NCBI GenBank assembly: GCA_914767715.1
Contig: OU612065.1
Location: 26,720,001 to 26,784,000, forward strand
Length of the DNA stretch: 64,000 bases
Origin: Membranipora membranacea
Lineage: Eukaryota > Bryozoa > Gymnolaemata > Cheilostomatida > Membraniporidae
Direction of reading: 5' to 3'
Made by a program: the position numbers and the translations under genes. Shown here piece after piece: positions 15,001 to 27,515 of this stretch. The notes beneath the pieces were generated by a model that ran no database searches, was not told where the DNA came from, and worked only from the letters and a program-made list of their open reading frames with translations. Numbering within the stretch: position 1 is the first letter of the stretch; every line of letters begins with the position of its first letter.

Positions 15001-18000
15001 CGAAACAGGTGTAGACAGTGACCTCTTAATGAATTCCATCTCTCAGATCAGATACTGAAACTTTGTTTGATGTTTTAAGCTTGCAGCGAACGTTATCAAG
15101 CTCTAGACATTAATACGTAACAGCCGTATAAAAAATCCACTGTTATAGTCGATGCTGCTCTTTTCGTATGAGAAGACAACTTTAGAAATTTAAACAAATG
15201 TCTCAAAGTATACTCACTAAGCTTCACAACCAGAAACCATAAACTATCCCACAGTGCCAGAGATTTCTAACATGTAGAATACAGACCCTATATGTACTTA
15301 CAGCTGTCAAGTTTTGCGAGGAGATAGACTATTAGGTATATAACTGTAACTGATTCTGCAATGGAATCTGACAGCAAATGTATAGCTCTACAGAGGGGAT
15401 AATAACCCTGTGTGTACATAGCTAGATCAGGTGGAAGATAATAATCCAAAGAATTCAAACTTTCAATACGAAACCTTTGGAATAGTTCCAAAATCATCGG
15501 CAAACACCTGGACTAATCCTTGTTGAAGTAGCGCATTGCAGTTCAGGTCACTCTAACCATGCTCCAGCATGGAATGATCAGACTTCGATTTTCAAGAGCA
15601 TGCTATACAAACTCTTGAAGTTCATAGATCTCTTACAATAAAGGCCACTCTTGGCACTACGTCAAGAGGCTTATCAACACAATGCGGTATGAATCATAGA
15701 AGTGGGGAGTTCCATCTGAATCATCTAGCCAACAGGCAAATACAAAAATATTGTGACCGCCATCGCATTGTTCTAGTCAAAAAAGAAGACTAAAAGTTCA
15801 GTGGCATCATTGTCTGGTCATTAACCGACATATCTTGTTAAAATTAATGAGCAGGAATTATCTTCTCTTCTTACTAGATGTCATCAAAAAAGTGTAAGAT
15901 GCAGAGGTATTTCATTTAGAATGTTTGAAACTTACCATTTGCTGGTGTTTCATGGTGAGGCTGGCAGTCATTTCATCAGTGAACACATCCGGGTGGTCAA
16001 GTAGATCATCTGTAGGTGTATGACAGCTGATAGGTGACTGTAGATCATCGTCGAGCCTCACTGTTCCAGCTGAGCTTGTGCTGCCCCATATAGATGTCTC
16101 TGTACTGATCATAGACAGAGTCTTGAACTCTGCTCTTCTGTCGCCGTGGCTCCCAGGCATACCTGATGAAGATGAACCGTTAGACCGGCTAGGTTCAAGT
16201 CTAGGTTTCGGTTTTGGTGTCGGTTTAGGTTTAGTATCAGGTTTAGGTGGCTTCAGTTGACCGGAGCTTTCGTTGTGTGTGACCGACTTCCGCCTGGTGA
16301 ATGACTCACAACTCACGGGCTCGACTGATAGCCTGGTGGTATTAGTATCCTTAGTAAACAACTTTTCACCCACATAATTGTGATAAGAGAAATTGTTAGA
16401 CTGCGGCGGAGGTGACATGATTGCGTTATCCTCCACTTGAGATGTTGAAAGATGCTCGAATCTCTTGAGTTTGTTTTTGAAGCTCTGGTCAGCTAGGTTG
16501 TCTCGATAAGGGGAGAGGCTTCCATCTCCACTCTCGGCTGAGCAGTAAGAATCCCTTGTACCTTCGGAGCTCGACGATAGAGAAGTTTGACCTTTAGTGA
16601 AAACTTCTATAAAGTGAATCAGAGAAAGGATGTATTAATGATAGCCACTCCAAGATTTATATCAAGCACAGGTATAGGACTATACAGTGGCAGTGCTTAC
16701 ATTCATCTAGCTGAATTAAAATAATAAGTAGCAGCCAACGCTGTCTTACATCTCAACGCCTGCCAGATAATAAACTAATTTGCTTAAAACAAAGTGTGCA
16801 GCCATTAATGATAACCATACCGTCAGCGAATCTATTAAACAAACTCAGTGTAAAATTGGATCTACCTCTTGAGGTTTATGATTAGGCACTATACCCCTCC
16901 CAAGCGATTCAGTACTGCTGAGAAAACGCTGTTTAGTATACAGGTAGCTGATTACTCATGGCCATTTTCTATGTTTGATGCTGAGTGTATTTTGATTAGT
17001 TATAAACAATCAAAACAAACCCTGAAAGCATAATACTGCCTGATATGATGCAGTTTTTTATAACCAATGGACAAAAGCCATGTGTGAGGCTATAAAAAAA
17101 TAAGGCATCCGACATAAAACACGTCCGGGCTACTGCAAGCCGTAGATCAGGTTACATACAATACAAGTGCAGCGCTGTGAGTTATTATGCAGGGCGATAC
17201 TTGACTAGGATCATAGATATTCGATAGCAAACGTAAATTTGTGAAACATTATTTGTAAAAGAAACCAAATAGGTATAACACCTCTATGCAACAGCCCGAA
17301 ACATAAACTGAACGCGGACACCTCTTCAATAACTTGCAAAGGATCAAATTAAGCCTATATCATTCGGCAAGGGGGTCATCAGGCGGGGGGGGGGGGGCAA
17401 GACTCTCCCTTCAACTCGTGACTCGTTCACCAGAAAAACATATTATCAGTGAAAAAACGGCTTACGTTTTTTAATAAGTGAAACAGATTTGGATTGACTC
17501 TATGATGCTGGCAGGATGATAAAAAAAGTGTTCTTTCTTTGTTTTTCACAGAATACACTCTCAAGAAGATGTAACAAATTAGTGTCCCCATTTGTCCAGG
17601 AATAAACCTTCATTGTTGCATGACTTCCAACTACAAAACTAAAGAGAAAGTTATATATGAAGACTTACCTCCGTTCAGCGTGTGCTGATATGATGCGGCC
17701 TCCTCATGATCAGAACGAGGAGACAATGGACCCGTCCCTTTCAGTCTCATTGCTTGTTCGGGATGATTGAAGCGGAAATAATTTGCTCGTCCCAGACACA
17801 GCATACAACCTGAAGTAGTCAAAAAGTATGTGCTATGATGATACATGCTGAATAAATGTGTTCTACATCACCTTCTATACAGCGATCTGTCTCAGGCCTG
17901 AATATTGAGTAATTGAGGATGAAAATCTCATTGTCAGAACAAAAGCAGAGGTTAAATTTCTTTGTAACAACTAATGACTCAAGTACATGATTATTGGAAA

Positions 18001-21000
18001 ATAGTGCCAGTAAACATTGAGCCTCAATTGACTGCAAAATTAATGTCATATTACTTTATATAAAATTTTGTGTCATGAATCCATATAAATGAGCGAGGAG
18101 AAGCCTGTTAAAAGTGGTAATCGATGTCTAGTCCAGGTTGTTGGCTTGGGTTTTCTTAATGATCTTATACAACTCTCTTCCTATCAATCATTCTCAGCCC
18201 ATGGAGACAAGGCGGAAACTTAGGGGTGGCATATAAACAATTAACAAACAAACAACAGCAGAGTGAATTGTTTGTAAACAAAAACGGCACGTTTCTATTC
18301 CAAGAATAAATATAATTTTCTCATTCCCGAAATGGTCTGATCGCCTGCTGTTGCCACCCATCCTGCCATCCGTGGCAATGAACTTTATGTGTCTACAAAA
18401 GTCAGCTATGTAGTTTGCAATGGATGACAACTCCTGAATTTTGATGTTGATGTTTGTGAGCAAATATATTGTATAGGTATATTGTATAGCAATTAGATAA
18501 CCATCAGTTGCGCTGCGTCAGAGCTGAGCTACCTGTGCTGAGCTGCCTGAGCTTGATTGGTTGGCAGAATAGAAATCATACCACGATGAATTTTTTACAA
18601 CCATGCAAAGCACAGAAGCCGACAAAATTGCTATAGGCTGTTGGATATCGGATAATTATCCAGAGTTTAATTCTATTTGACATGTAAGCCTACCTTGAGT
18701 GAGTTGAACTGTATTGAGCACTCTCTCTCCGTCCACAGTTATCAGAGCTTTGTTGAGTGGACTCAGCGTCAGTGTGGCTTGTTGGTTCTCGATATAACAG
18801 TGCTCAGGTTTCACTTCCGCACCGGTTATACATATATCTTGGTTAGCTGCACTACCTATATGGGTGATTCCTAAAAAAATAAATGATTGAGGTGTATTTT
18901 TTTAAAACAATATTGCGAATATGGGAGTTTGAGATCTGTCTCAGCAGTGAGTTTGGAACATATGTCTCAAACGGCTCCGTGGCGTTAGCATGATAGTTTA
19001 AGGAGTTATCCCATACCAATTAGAGGGGAGAGAACTCATACTAGTTTGTCCTCAGGGAGGAGTATCATTTAGGTTATCACATCCTAATCATTCCCTATAT
19101 GGACCAATTCTGGATCACATTGAAATGTGTGGTGTCTCAAACTATGGAATGTTTCTGGTTTGTATGTCAAATCAATGAACAATTTCATTGGTCAAATGCC
19201 ATATTTACGATTAAGCTGCATATATTTTCCATTCAATCATGGTGATATAAAATAGCTAGCAGAGAGTGGTTTCGATCCACCGACCTCTGGGTTATGGGCC
19301 CAGCACGCTTCCACTGCGCCACTCTGCTTGGTTGGCACAGCCCAAGTTTCACACTCATGATATCTTAATTATCCAAATAACCACATTCTACAACCACAAC
19401 TTTAACCGCACCCCTGAGAGATAACGGCACTCAAATTACACTTTCTCACTTCCACTATTGTCACAATGTTTACTCCGCTGGTATTTTGTATGGTGGAACG
19501 CATAAATAATAATGGTGATTAATTTCTTTGAAATACAAATAATTTTAAACAATGACAGCTTTGATGGCCTTTTTTGAGATTCGACATTGTTGATTTCTGA
19601 TAATAACTGTTGTGGTTTTCTGCAATTTAAACTATTGACAAAATCTGAAATACAATGGAATCAATATTTCAATACAGTGTTTTCTAAATGATTTTCACAA
19701 AGTTGCAGACAGTTAGCCTGATGTGGACAAGCATATCTACGTAAATCAAATCATCTTGCCCACTGTTTCCGTCCTGTCTCTGTCCCGTCCCATCCCATCC
19801 TGTCCCTGTTTTTGTCCCTTTCTCAACCCTGTCCTTTCAGGTTATAGACTGTGAACTTACCCTCGTCCAGTGGCAGTAGTGTCACAGCAGTACTGAGTCT
19901 ACCCCCTCCTAGGCTAACAAGATGTGGCTTATCCGATCTCACCTTCAACCCTCGGGATAGTTCTTCTACCTCGAGCTTATCCTGCAGACAAAGTGATACG
20001 ATGAAGCAGACCTCACCAAAACACATAAACCTGGTGAAAACTAAGCTTCGGGCTATACTTATGCCGATGCTGCGTAACTGTTACACTCAAACTGTAAGCT
20101 AATGATGGTAAAGAGTCCTCCGTTGAGCAATGAATCACTAAATTAATATTTTGAGTCAACTTAAAATATGGTAAATATGTAGCTGCCTTGACGAACAGCC
20201 CGTGTAGCCATGGTAACACGTCACAACACTGCACTCCAACAGATTGACATTGACACAAGATTTTTTTAGCCCTTAGCTTTGGTGTTACCTTGACATGAGA
20301 AAACCAGCAGATCTGATCTAACTATGACACAGGGTTTGATGAGAAGATGAGATGTTACGGGTACAAACCGTAATGACATTATCACAGCTGTCAACCACGT
20401 TATGTTACGATGATGGCAACAACCACTATGGCCAGATAGTGGTCTGGTCAAGGTAGAACTGCTATATATAGATATCATCATAGTAGCCTAGTTATAGTCA
20501 ATAAATTTTGGCACACCAAACCACCGTTGGGAGTTGGGATTCGTGTTAGTCGTCCCTTTGTTCGATATTGACCACGATAATTTTACTCATAATGATGACT
20601 GCTGGTATCAAAAATGTATGTGATGGTATGAAATGCAAAATATGGAATTGTAAGTCATCAAAACAAACACACAAAGCAGCGGGAATCCCTTGATGAGTTT
20701 GTTCAAACTTTTGCAAAACAGAGTGCCGAATAAATTAGAATTAATTGAACAGATGGTACAGCTTCTGAGATAATTGAGTAATGAACTTCAGAGTAATGAA
20801 CCTGATATTTGAGGTTAAACAACACGGGAATAAACATTCTAAGATGAAAGAATATGATCCATCAATGCCGCCATAAATAACATCTCAAATGTTTCAAAAA
20901 GTTTTTGAGAACACCGCCATTACATCTAAATGTTATAGATAGGTTTCTGAGCAAACCTTCAGTACTTTGAAACATCTGTGTTGATCTTGGAGCAGCTAGC

Positions 21001-23013
21001 ATCAATGTAACTTGCTCTGGGTCCGAAACATTACACAGGTGTTTGAAAGCATGGTGAAGGTGCTTAGATTTGTATAAAACACTGTGAAAGTCAAACATTC
21101 CCTCAATCAACAAAAAAACAAGGCAAGCATAATTGTCGGCCATATATATGAGAATAACACAGGAAATATCCCATAGTCATTGATAGAATTATCCAATTGA
21201 TTCCATTGACATGGAAACGTAATTTTTAAATATCAATGACCTAGACTCAATATCACATCAATTCCGAGTGAATAATTGTCATGCTATAATCCAAAAAACT
21301 GAAAACCGTGAAGTAATGAACCCATTGACGATTAATTTTAGACAGAAATATGGTCAAATGAGCATTTGACTTGTTCACGGAAGTCAATCCTAAAAGTCAC
21401 TCAGTTAACAGGAGGAATATCAAAGTCGGATTCCATTAACCTTGCTCATCAGTGCATTGATCTAGTAATTACACAAATATGCACAGCGTTTTTTGTTTGA
21501 AGACACCTTCAAACAGAATGATGCACTGAAGTATAGCTAATACGTATCAATGGCAATACGAAATGTGACAAACCTCGACAGATTCTGCGTTATTATCCAT
21601 AGCTACCTTACTGCATGTGCAAAACTTGCACCTTGAAATGCTTTCGATCGCCTGTGCTAACCGGCTAGCTTTCCTTCGTTTGAAATGATGATACACACCA
21701 GTAGTGTGATTTTTTATCGTAATCAAACTCAGATGAACCATTTGAAATCTCACAAACGCTCATTCATTCAGTTATTACAGTATGAAGAAGAAAAAACGCT
21801 TGAAGATATGAGCTGGTAAAAGCAAATAGTGCTACACAGCAGGGATAGATGATAAATTGATAAGATATAAACTGCAGTGCAAGCCAACAACTGAAAATAT
21901 CACACTAACAAAGAGGGTTTGATAAAAATCAGAATAGGAAAATTAGTGTGAGAAGATCTATATATCAATCAGGGATAGTGAATAGAGCACACAACATGTG
22001 CTACATAGCATCTGTCCATTGTTTATGATTAGAGGGTAGACATATCAACCAACCATCAGACGACCATCAGAGGTCTCAACTAGACACTCGTGACTTCATT
22101 TTCTTTCAGATTGCTGTTGTACGCTGCCAAAGCAGCTCACTAAAAGAGCTTTATTGTAAGAACTTGAGCTAATTGGCAATGCGCAGCAGTCCCGATGATT
22201 ATATCAAGTGTCAACAAGAAAGAAGTTACAACATGATTGTAGTTACGCAGAGGTGATATAAGGGGGTGATAATTCCAAAAATGGTTTTCAAAAGAGAGGG
22301 TTGAAAAGGAGGAAAGATTTTTACCTCTGATTGTAAATCTAGCACCACAGACCTTCGTCTTTCCTGTTTAAAAGTTGATTCGTGAAGTACCGCTATTTTA
22401 AGATTATAAGATGTAGCACAAAATAATACTGTTGGCATTGAAGCTCAAGGCTGAATTTACAGAGAACCCCGCATGTGCCAGATCGATAACATCACCAATA
22501 GAGATATGTCTTTAGTAGCTTACTGATTCAATAAAGAACAGCAGTAATAAATAACTATTGAGTATGAAAATGAAATCGGAGAAAGATGTTCTTATAATTA
22601 GTTGGTAAGCAAAATTAGCACAGAATAGTTTTTCAGAAACGTTAAAATTAAAATTATCTAAACATCAGAATGAGACAGGGGCAGACATGAGAACCAATTG
22701 GAGCTGTCCCTGGAGCATCACCAAATTGAGAAACATACCGCCAAATAGCGCTTAGTAACAACTTATTTAGCCTTCTTATACAATTTACATTATGTAGACA
22801 ATAAGTAATATAACATATATACAGTGTCATGCCTATTTTTTTGATCGTGTATACAAGTTCTGTACCAATTAGATATCAATATATACAACGCTCGCTTGGT
22901 ATATTGTAATAGTATACGAAATAATCCATAGACAGGACATGAATGCAGCCACTCACCCTTGGTCTCTGTTGATAAATGTTGGCGTTGGCGTCTTGTTCTC
23001 GTAGTGCTTCCAT
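1..23013 (-). CDS. PHLDB: LL5/PHLDB-family protein (FHA + coiled coil), 3' end off window
   Basis: Cortical scaffold of the LL5 family; in other animals these proteins bind PIP3 through a C-terminal PH domain and anchor microtubule plus ends and adhesion or basement-membrane contacts. Coding exons read on the minus strand: 23013-22957, 19981-19861, 18870-18694, 17809-17669, 16606-15936, 12681-12390, 11668-11100, 6107-5982, 4770-4633, 3478-3287, 2309-2157, 646-482 and 87-30, all GT-AG with matching phases (about 953 codons). The first exon starts MEAL, much like vertebrate PHLDB1. The FHA domain (about residues 34-145) contains DKPHLVSLGGGRLSTA, then HIGSAAN, EHCYIEN and GCMLCLGRANYFRFNHP. A Ser/Pro-rich middle follows, then charged coiled coils including the family hallmark FEDLEFQQLE. 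The PH domain is not present and should lie left of base 1. The last exon (87-30) is the least certain. A noncoding stretch to about 23053 may be 5' UTR. Confidence 0.93.
6108..11099. other. large PHLDB intron, no gene recognised
   Basis: About 5 kb of AT-rich intronic DNA. No open frame in it resembles a protein family I know. It contains a GC-richer patch near 7370-7520, two similar blocks around 9170-9270 and 9910-10000 that share an ACTCAATTT...TTGTCTGG..GTGTGAA pattern, and a G-run hairpin at 11025-11052. PHLDB exon phases are compatible with skipping the whole interval. Confidence 0.6.
11025..11052. repeat. short G-run hairpin
   Basis: AGGGAGGGTGG and its exact complement CCACCCTCCCT flank six bases. 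It lies 48 bp downstream (in transcript direction) of a PHLDB donor site. A related sequence occurs at 5935-5958 beside another donor of the same gene. Confidence 0.6.
12682..15935. other. PHLDB intron, nothing recognised
   Basis: About 3.2 kb between the exon ending HQQM and the exon starting VEERKLEED. Short open frames on both strands are low-complexity or chance. No tRNA, repeat array or transposon signature was seen. Confidence 0.55.
19257..19328 (-). tRNA. initiator tRNA-Met (CAT)
   Basis: A 72-nt cloverleaf on the minus strand. The acceptor stem AGCAGAG pairs with CTCTGCT, the D arm is typical, and the anticodon stem has the three G:C pairs (GGG/CCC) diagnostic of eukaryotic initiator tRNA-Met. 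Anticodon CAT is at 19296-19294 in the loop CCCATAA. The T stem GGTGG/CCACT encloses ATCGAAA, the initiator-type loop that replaces TTCGA. No intron. It lies in the PHLDB intron between 18870 and 19861, on the same strand. Confidence 0.95.
22325..22363 (-). other. possible 39-bp cassette exon of the PHLDB gene
   Basis: A minus-strand segment with an acceptor (tttaaacag) and donor (gag then gtaaaa) encodes ERRRSVVLDLQSE in phase 0 at both ends. It falls between the PHLDB start exon and the first FHA exon, whose junction is also phase 0, so inclusion would add 13 residues without a frameshift. No homology is recognised for these residues, so this is a candidate only. Confidence 0.35.
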
Positions 23014-24739
23014 TGTTACATATGTTACATTATCTGATCGTGATCTCCTTACTCTGAAAGTAAACAGCATTATTATCACTGATCATAATCCTCCCAGTAA
23101 TATATTTAATTAGCACAGCTGGTTCCTCTTGAAGAAGATCGTTCCTGATCCAATCTCATGTCTCCGGCTAGGTGTAAGTTCCCGGCTCCCTGATTAAGAT
23201 CCATCTTCCAAATCTCCCTATTATTGATCCTGATGAAATGCTTTTGTCTTTTTGGAGGAACCCAACACCTCTAATTGTGATGACGGAACCTCTTCATGTA
23301 ATGCAATGCTGTCCACATGGTAACTCAATATGTAATGACTGCTCGGTGAGTAAAGATGTCCATAATTTAACATCAAAAACCAGCACTTGTATTTTAATAT
23401 CTTGTAGGCTTATGCAGATTTGCATACTTCTGATGTAACATGCTTTTGATAGCGATGTCTTATTACCATAGACACAAGCCTAGTGAAATCATTAAACACA
23501 CTCGTCCAGTATAATAATCTCATTGATATGACCTGATGATGGGTATTTACAATCAAGGAGAGGCTCTTCACAGACTTAGCTTCTAACCAGAGTCTACGAG
23601 GTGTCTAAGTTACTTCCGATGCATGTTTAAATATTTTGGCACCATTTCACCATGGTAACCATAACAAAGCTTTGAATTTCCTCGTTGGTCACTCACATCA
23701 ATGAGATGCCTCCAGAGAGAGGGAGTTCATTGTCTATATGTAACTGCTCATCGCTCTAGCTTGCTAGAATGAGTTACCGCAAATGTAACCGGCTGTATAT
23801 GCAATTAACTGTTGCTGTTGAAAATAGTAATTAAGGGATATTTGGTGTCAAAGCATATCATTATCGTAGATGTGTCATATTACCAAATATTTACATCATT
23901 ACGTAAGTTCAAATCACATTCACAACACTCACAACTATAACAATCACAACATTTCTATCATTCAATATTATATATTATATGCTGGACTACTCAAGTAAGG
24001 GTCACTGTCACTGGTAATTTTCCTTCCTTCAGATGGTCAGGCTTTATGACAGTTTGCAAAGATCATGTAAAGCTATTCTCAGCCCCTGCGATATACTATG
24101 TGCTCAGGCATTTAATAAATGATATTGCATCGCACTGCTGTCGCCTGACCAATAACACTACCCACTGCCTATCAGAATATAGTATAATTACGTAGTAATT
24201 TTCACCAATTGAGCAGCAGAAGCTAGCATGTTGTGGCGTCCAAAAAAATCTAATACATAAATAATCTTACCGACTTACCTCACCATGTCAGGAACTAGAT
24301 ATAGATCACAGAGTAGAATAGCTAATATTTATGTGGTTTTTGTGACAAGATACAATATGGAAATTAAAATAGCTATAAACAATTCATGAAGAACATGATA
24401 GGGTAGCGTTAAAAGGTGGACTATACCTCTGTGCAGCTAAGCAAGGTGCTATATACTCACTTAGATGGCGCCACAAGCTCCAAAAGTAAACTATAAATCC
24501 GAGCTAATAATACATATTGTGTCGTACAACTTTCATTGTTCGATAACGCTTAATTTGGCAGATTTCACACCTAGATACCTCGGTAACTTTGCCACTATGC
24601 TGTGACAAAACAATGCGTCTGCTGTGTACAACATTTATGTAAGATGTCACAGCTTTTTACTGCTGATTGACATAATAAGAAACTTGATAGCATTGTTCAA
24701 ACACAAGTAAACATGGCACATTTTTTAAAAGGTTACAAA

Positions 24740-24854
24740 CTTGCCTCTAGGTGTGATGGTGTAGGGATGTGTATAGGATTTCTTCTTTGTTGTAATCCAA
24801 GTCTTTTTCAGGGCAGCGTCAAATAATCCACTACTGCCTTCTATTCTGCTCAAG
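24740..24854 (-). other. possible unassigned exon
   Basis: The minus-strand reading gives a basic peptide containing LFDAALKKTWITTKKKSY and ending near TITPRG. It is bounded by a plausible acceptor (cttgagcag) and by AG then GCAAGT, a perfect GC-AG type donor. It could be an upstream exon of PHLDB or part of another gene. I recognise no family, and it may be chance. Confidence 0.25.
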
Positions 24855-25257
24855 TTGTAAATGCTCTGATAAAGACTATAATGAGTTTGACATCTGAATC
24901 TGTTGATGACTAATCCTTGATAGGGAGGAAATGAGACAGCATTAAAATTGCCAGCAGCAATGTTTAAGAAGATAAAAAGGAACAAGTACCTGGATGTATG
25001 TGTGGGCAATTGGGTATGATTGTTTATCGAAATTAAAACAGTTATTCATTTTTTAGATATACAATGACGCTTTTGTTACAAATTTAGTGCGAACAGTAAT
25101 GCAATAGGAGCTGCTCTGTTCTTTTAAAAGGTATCATGAACATGTGTTGTTTTTACACGCTGATTACGTAGTCTGCGGTCACTTCTCTTCTCAAATTTAA
25201 TTAGTCACTCAAATATCCCCTGCAATGAGCCTAATCATATGGCACCAGATAAGAGCT

Positions 25258-25323
25258 TAGCCTGGGCAGGCTGTCAGAAGGGGGGTCACCTTCCCACCGA
25301 CCCTCAACAGCCTGCACAGGCTA
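25258..25323. repeat. 66-bp foldback (hairpin) element, TAGCCTG family
   Basis: Near-perfect 17-bp arms (TAGCCTGGGCAGGCTGT / ACAGCCTGCACAGGCTA) enclose a short GC-rich loop. A related hairpin lies at about 36084-36149. It looks like a miniature palindromic mobile element. Confidence 0.6.
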
Positions 25324-26970
25324 ATAGGAACTGCTTCATTGCCCCTGTTCATGGAGTTTATTTGAGTTTCCTCTAATTCTTTGGAGTAAAGTCAGTCAGA
25401 CAGTCAATGTTATCAAAATTTTGTCAACACACATTCAGGTCGGCATGAAATAAATAAATTTAAGATAGCTCTCTAACACGATAAATTTCAGCCTCCGGCT
25501 GTTGCACTTGAGGTGTCATCAGAATGGTGTTGCTTTTCCTTTTCTCAATTTATTCAGGCAAACTACCCCCAACATATCGCCTTACTGATAGTGCGAAAAT
25601 GCTAACGCCAAACTCTGCGCCCCCAGACTATTGCCCCGCGCCCGATTAAGCCTCAAACTCCAAATAAACGCTTACCTTGAAACTCGTGTCATATCCAGGC
25701 TGTGAAAGGCAACAACTATATCTACAACTTTGTCAGAGTTATCTGTTGTATCCAACTTGTTTGTGTGCCGAACCTTGGTACTGACTACGAAATCAAACAT
25801 TGATGATTTATGATTCATGCACCTGACTCACCATTCCATATACAGTGCTAACAAACTATATTATCCCCATATGATAGGAAACCATAGCCCTGATCGTAAT
25901 CCAACACCAAGAATGTCCAAATAATGGCATCATTAACGCAAAGGAAACAAATGTTACGTAAGGATAAGGACTTACCATGCACACAAACTCAATCTAGCGT
26001 AATAATTATAGACATGAGAATCTTTTATGATTCAATCAAGCTGGAATGTCATTTACTTGTCAGCGAGTAATTATCGTGATCAGCGCTGGGCAATGGCCTG
26101 TTAACGGATTTCCATGCCAAAAATTATTAATAGAAACCACCACAGCGGACATCCCAAATTACCCAGGATATGATCAGCACTTGAATGCAGGGTACATACT
26201 TCTTGTATATCACTGAGTAAGGATATATCCTTACTCTGTGTCGTATATATGACAAGAAATTGCAGCATGTGTGGCATGTGAATAGAGCAAGATATTTCAG
26301 TTAACGTAACAACTAGAACATGTTAAGCCGCAAGCTGACTAGGGAATACCTCTAGATTTTAGCTAGAATCATTTCAAGAATGTAGTCTCACCAGTGGAGT
26401 GCAGGCCGTCTCAGATCAGTGTCTGGAAAATAGAGGTTAAGTTAGGCTAATGCATGAAATATTACTTTGAACGTTATAGAGGAATATGTGCAAAGCTGTA
26501 AATTTATGTGTTATAAACAAGATGGTAAGTGACAGACCAGATGTTTAATAAAGATCCCGTGAGAGGTGTCTTGTATTGTTAATGTGCTGCGACATGGTAG
26601 CCGTAAGTAGAAAATTGCAGACAGTAGCTTCTTCCAATTCACTGCATGTGTCAATGGAATAGATCGATTCCATTAATGAGGTCACTCCAGCTCCTCGATT
26701 CATTATTTTTCCTAAGATACTGTCCATTGGGAGTTGTCACTTTTTAAAAAAAGAGAATACAACACACAATTTTAATGGACCATTATTTGCTATTTACGGT
26801 GATTTTTCCGGTCATATTTCAGCATATGCCATTATGAGAGAGGAACTCTAGTCATTATATTATTAGTAACTGGAATGGATATTAAAACAGCAGAAAAATA
26901 AATGCACAATTATATAACCAAGCTTGGCAATGAGATTTGGGTGTGTTGTAGAAAGATGGTAGACATCAAC

Positions 26971-27002
26971 CAATGAACTAAACCTAAAGGTTTAGTTCAT
27001 TG
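26971..27002. repeat. 32-bp palindrome
   Basis: The arms CAATGAACTAAACCT and AGGTTTAGTTCATTG are exact 15-bp inverted copies separated by two bases. It sits about 0.5 kb upstream of the saposin start codon. Cruciform, protein-binding site or decayed mobile-element end are all possible. Confidence 0.8.
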
Positions 27003-27515
27003 CATCAACAGTACTGACCAGCAAGTGTGTGTACTGACATGCTATATACAGGTGATCTCCATTAATATCAGGAATATACAGGCAATATACAACAGGTTTA
27101 TGTTGCTTTATGCTGAACAAGTCCCTTATAGACACACGTATTATTAAAAGTGAACCAAATATTACACAAAATATTACATGGAATTGTATAATTAATGCCC
27201 AAATTATAGACCATAAGGATTTATCTCAAAATTTCCAAAAACCTGTATTAATAATATCTCAAGTAATAGTGCTAATCATTGAAATACTATTTCACTCCAG
27301 ATATAACATCGATATTTTATATCGCAACCAATGAGTCACTGTCATGTGATGTATAATGTTCTGTTTGTTGACCCCTTGAGATTTTTGGCTTATCTCTGGT
27401 TATAGTAGTCTAGCGTTGAAGGCATTATTATTCAATCTAGTGTAGTGAGGAAAGTAGTGTGACTGGTTCCTAGCATCTCTACCACACAAACAGAATAGAA
27501 GACATATGTACTAAG

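Larger units (their letters stand above)
23054..27515. other. intergenic region between PHLDB and saposin genes
   Basis: This 4.5-kb head-to-head interval should hold the promoters and 5' UTR exons of both genes. No complete gene was recognised. It contains the foldback element at 25258-25323, an open segment at 24740-24854 with possible splice sites, and a 15-bp-arm palindrome at 26971-27002. Confidence 0.5.
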
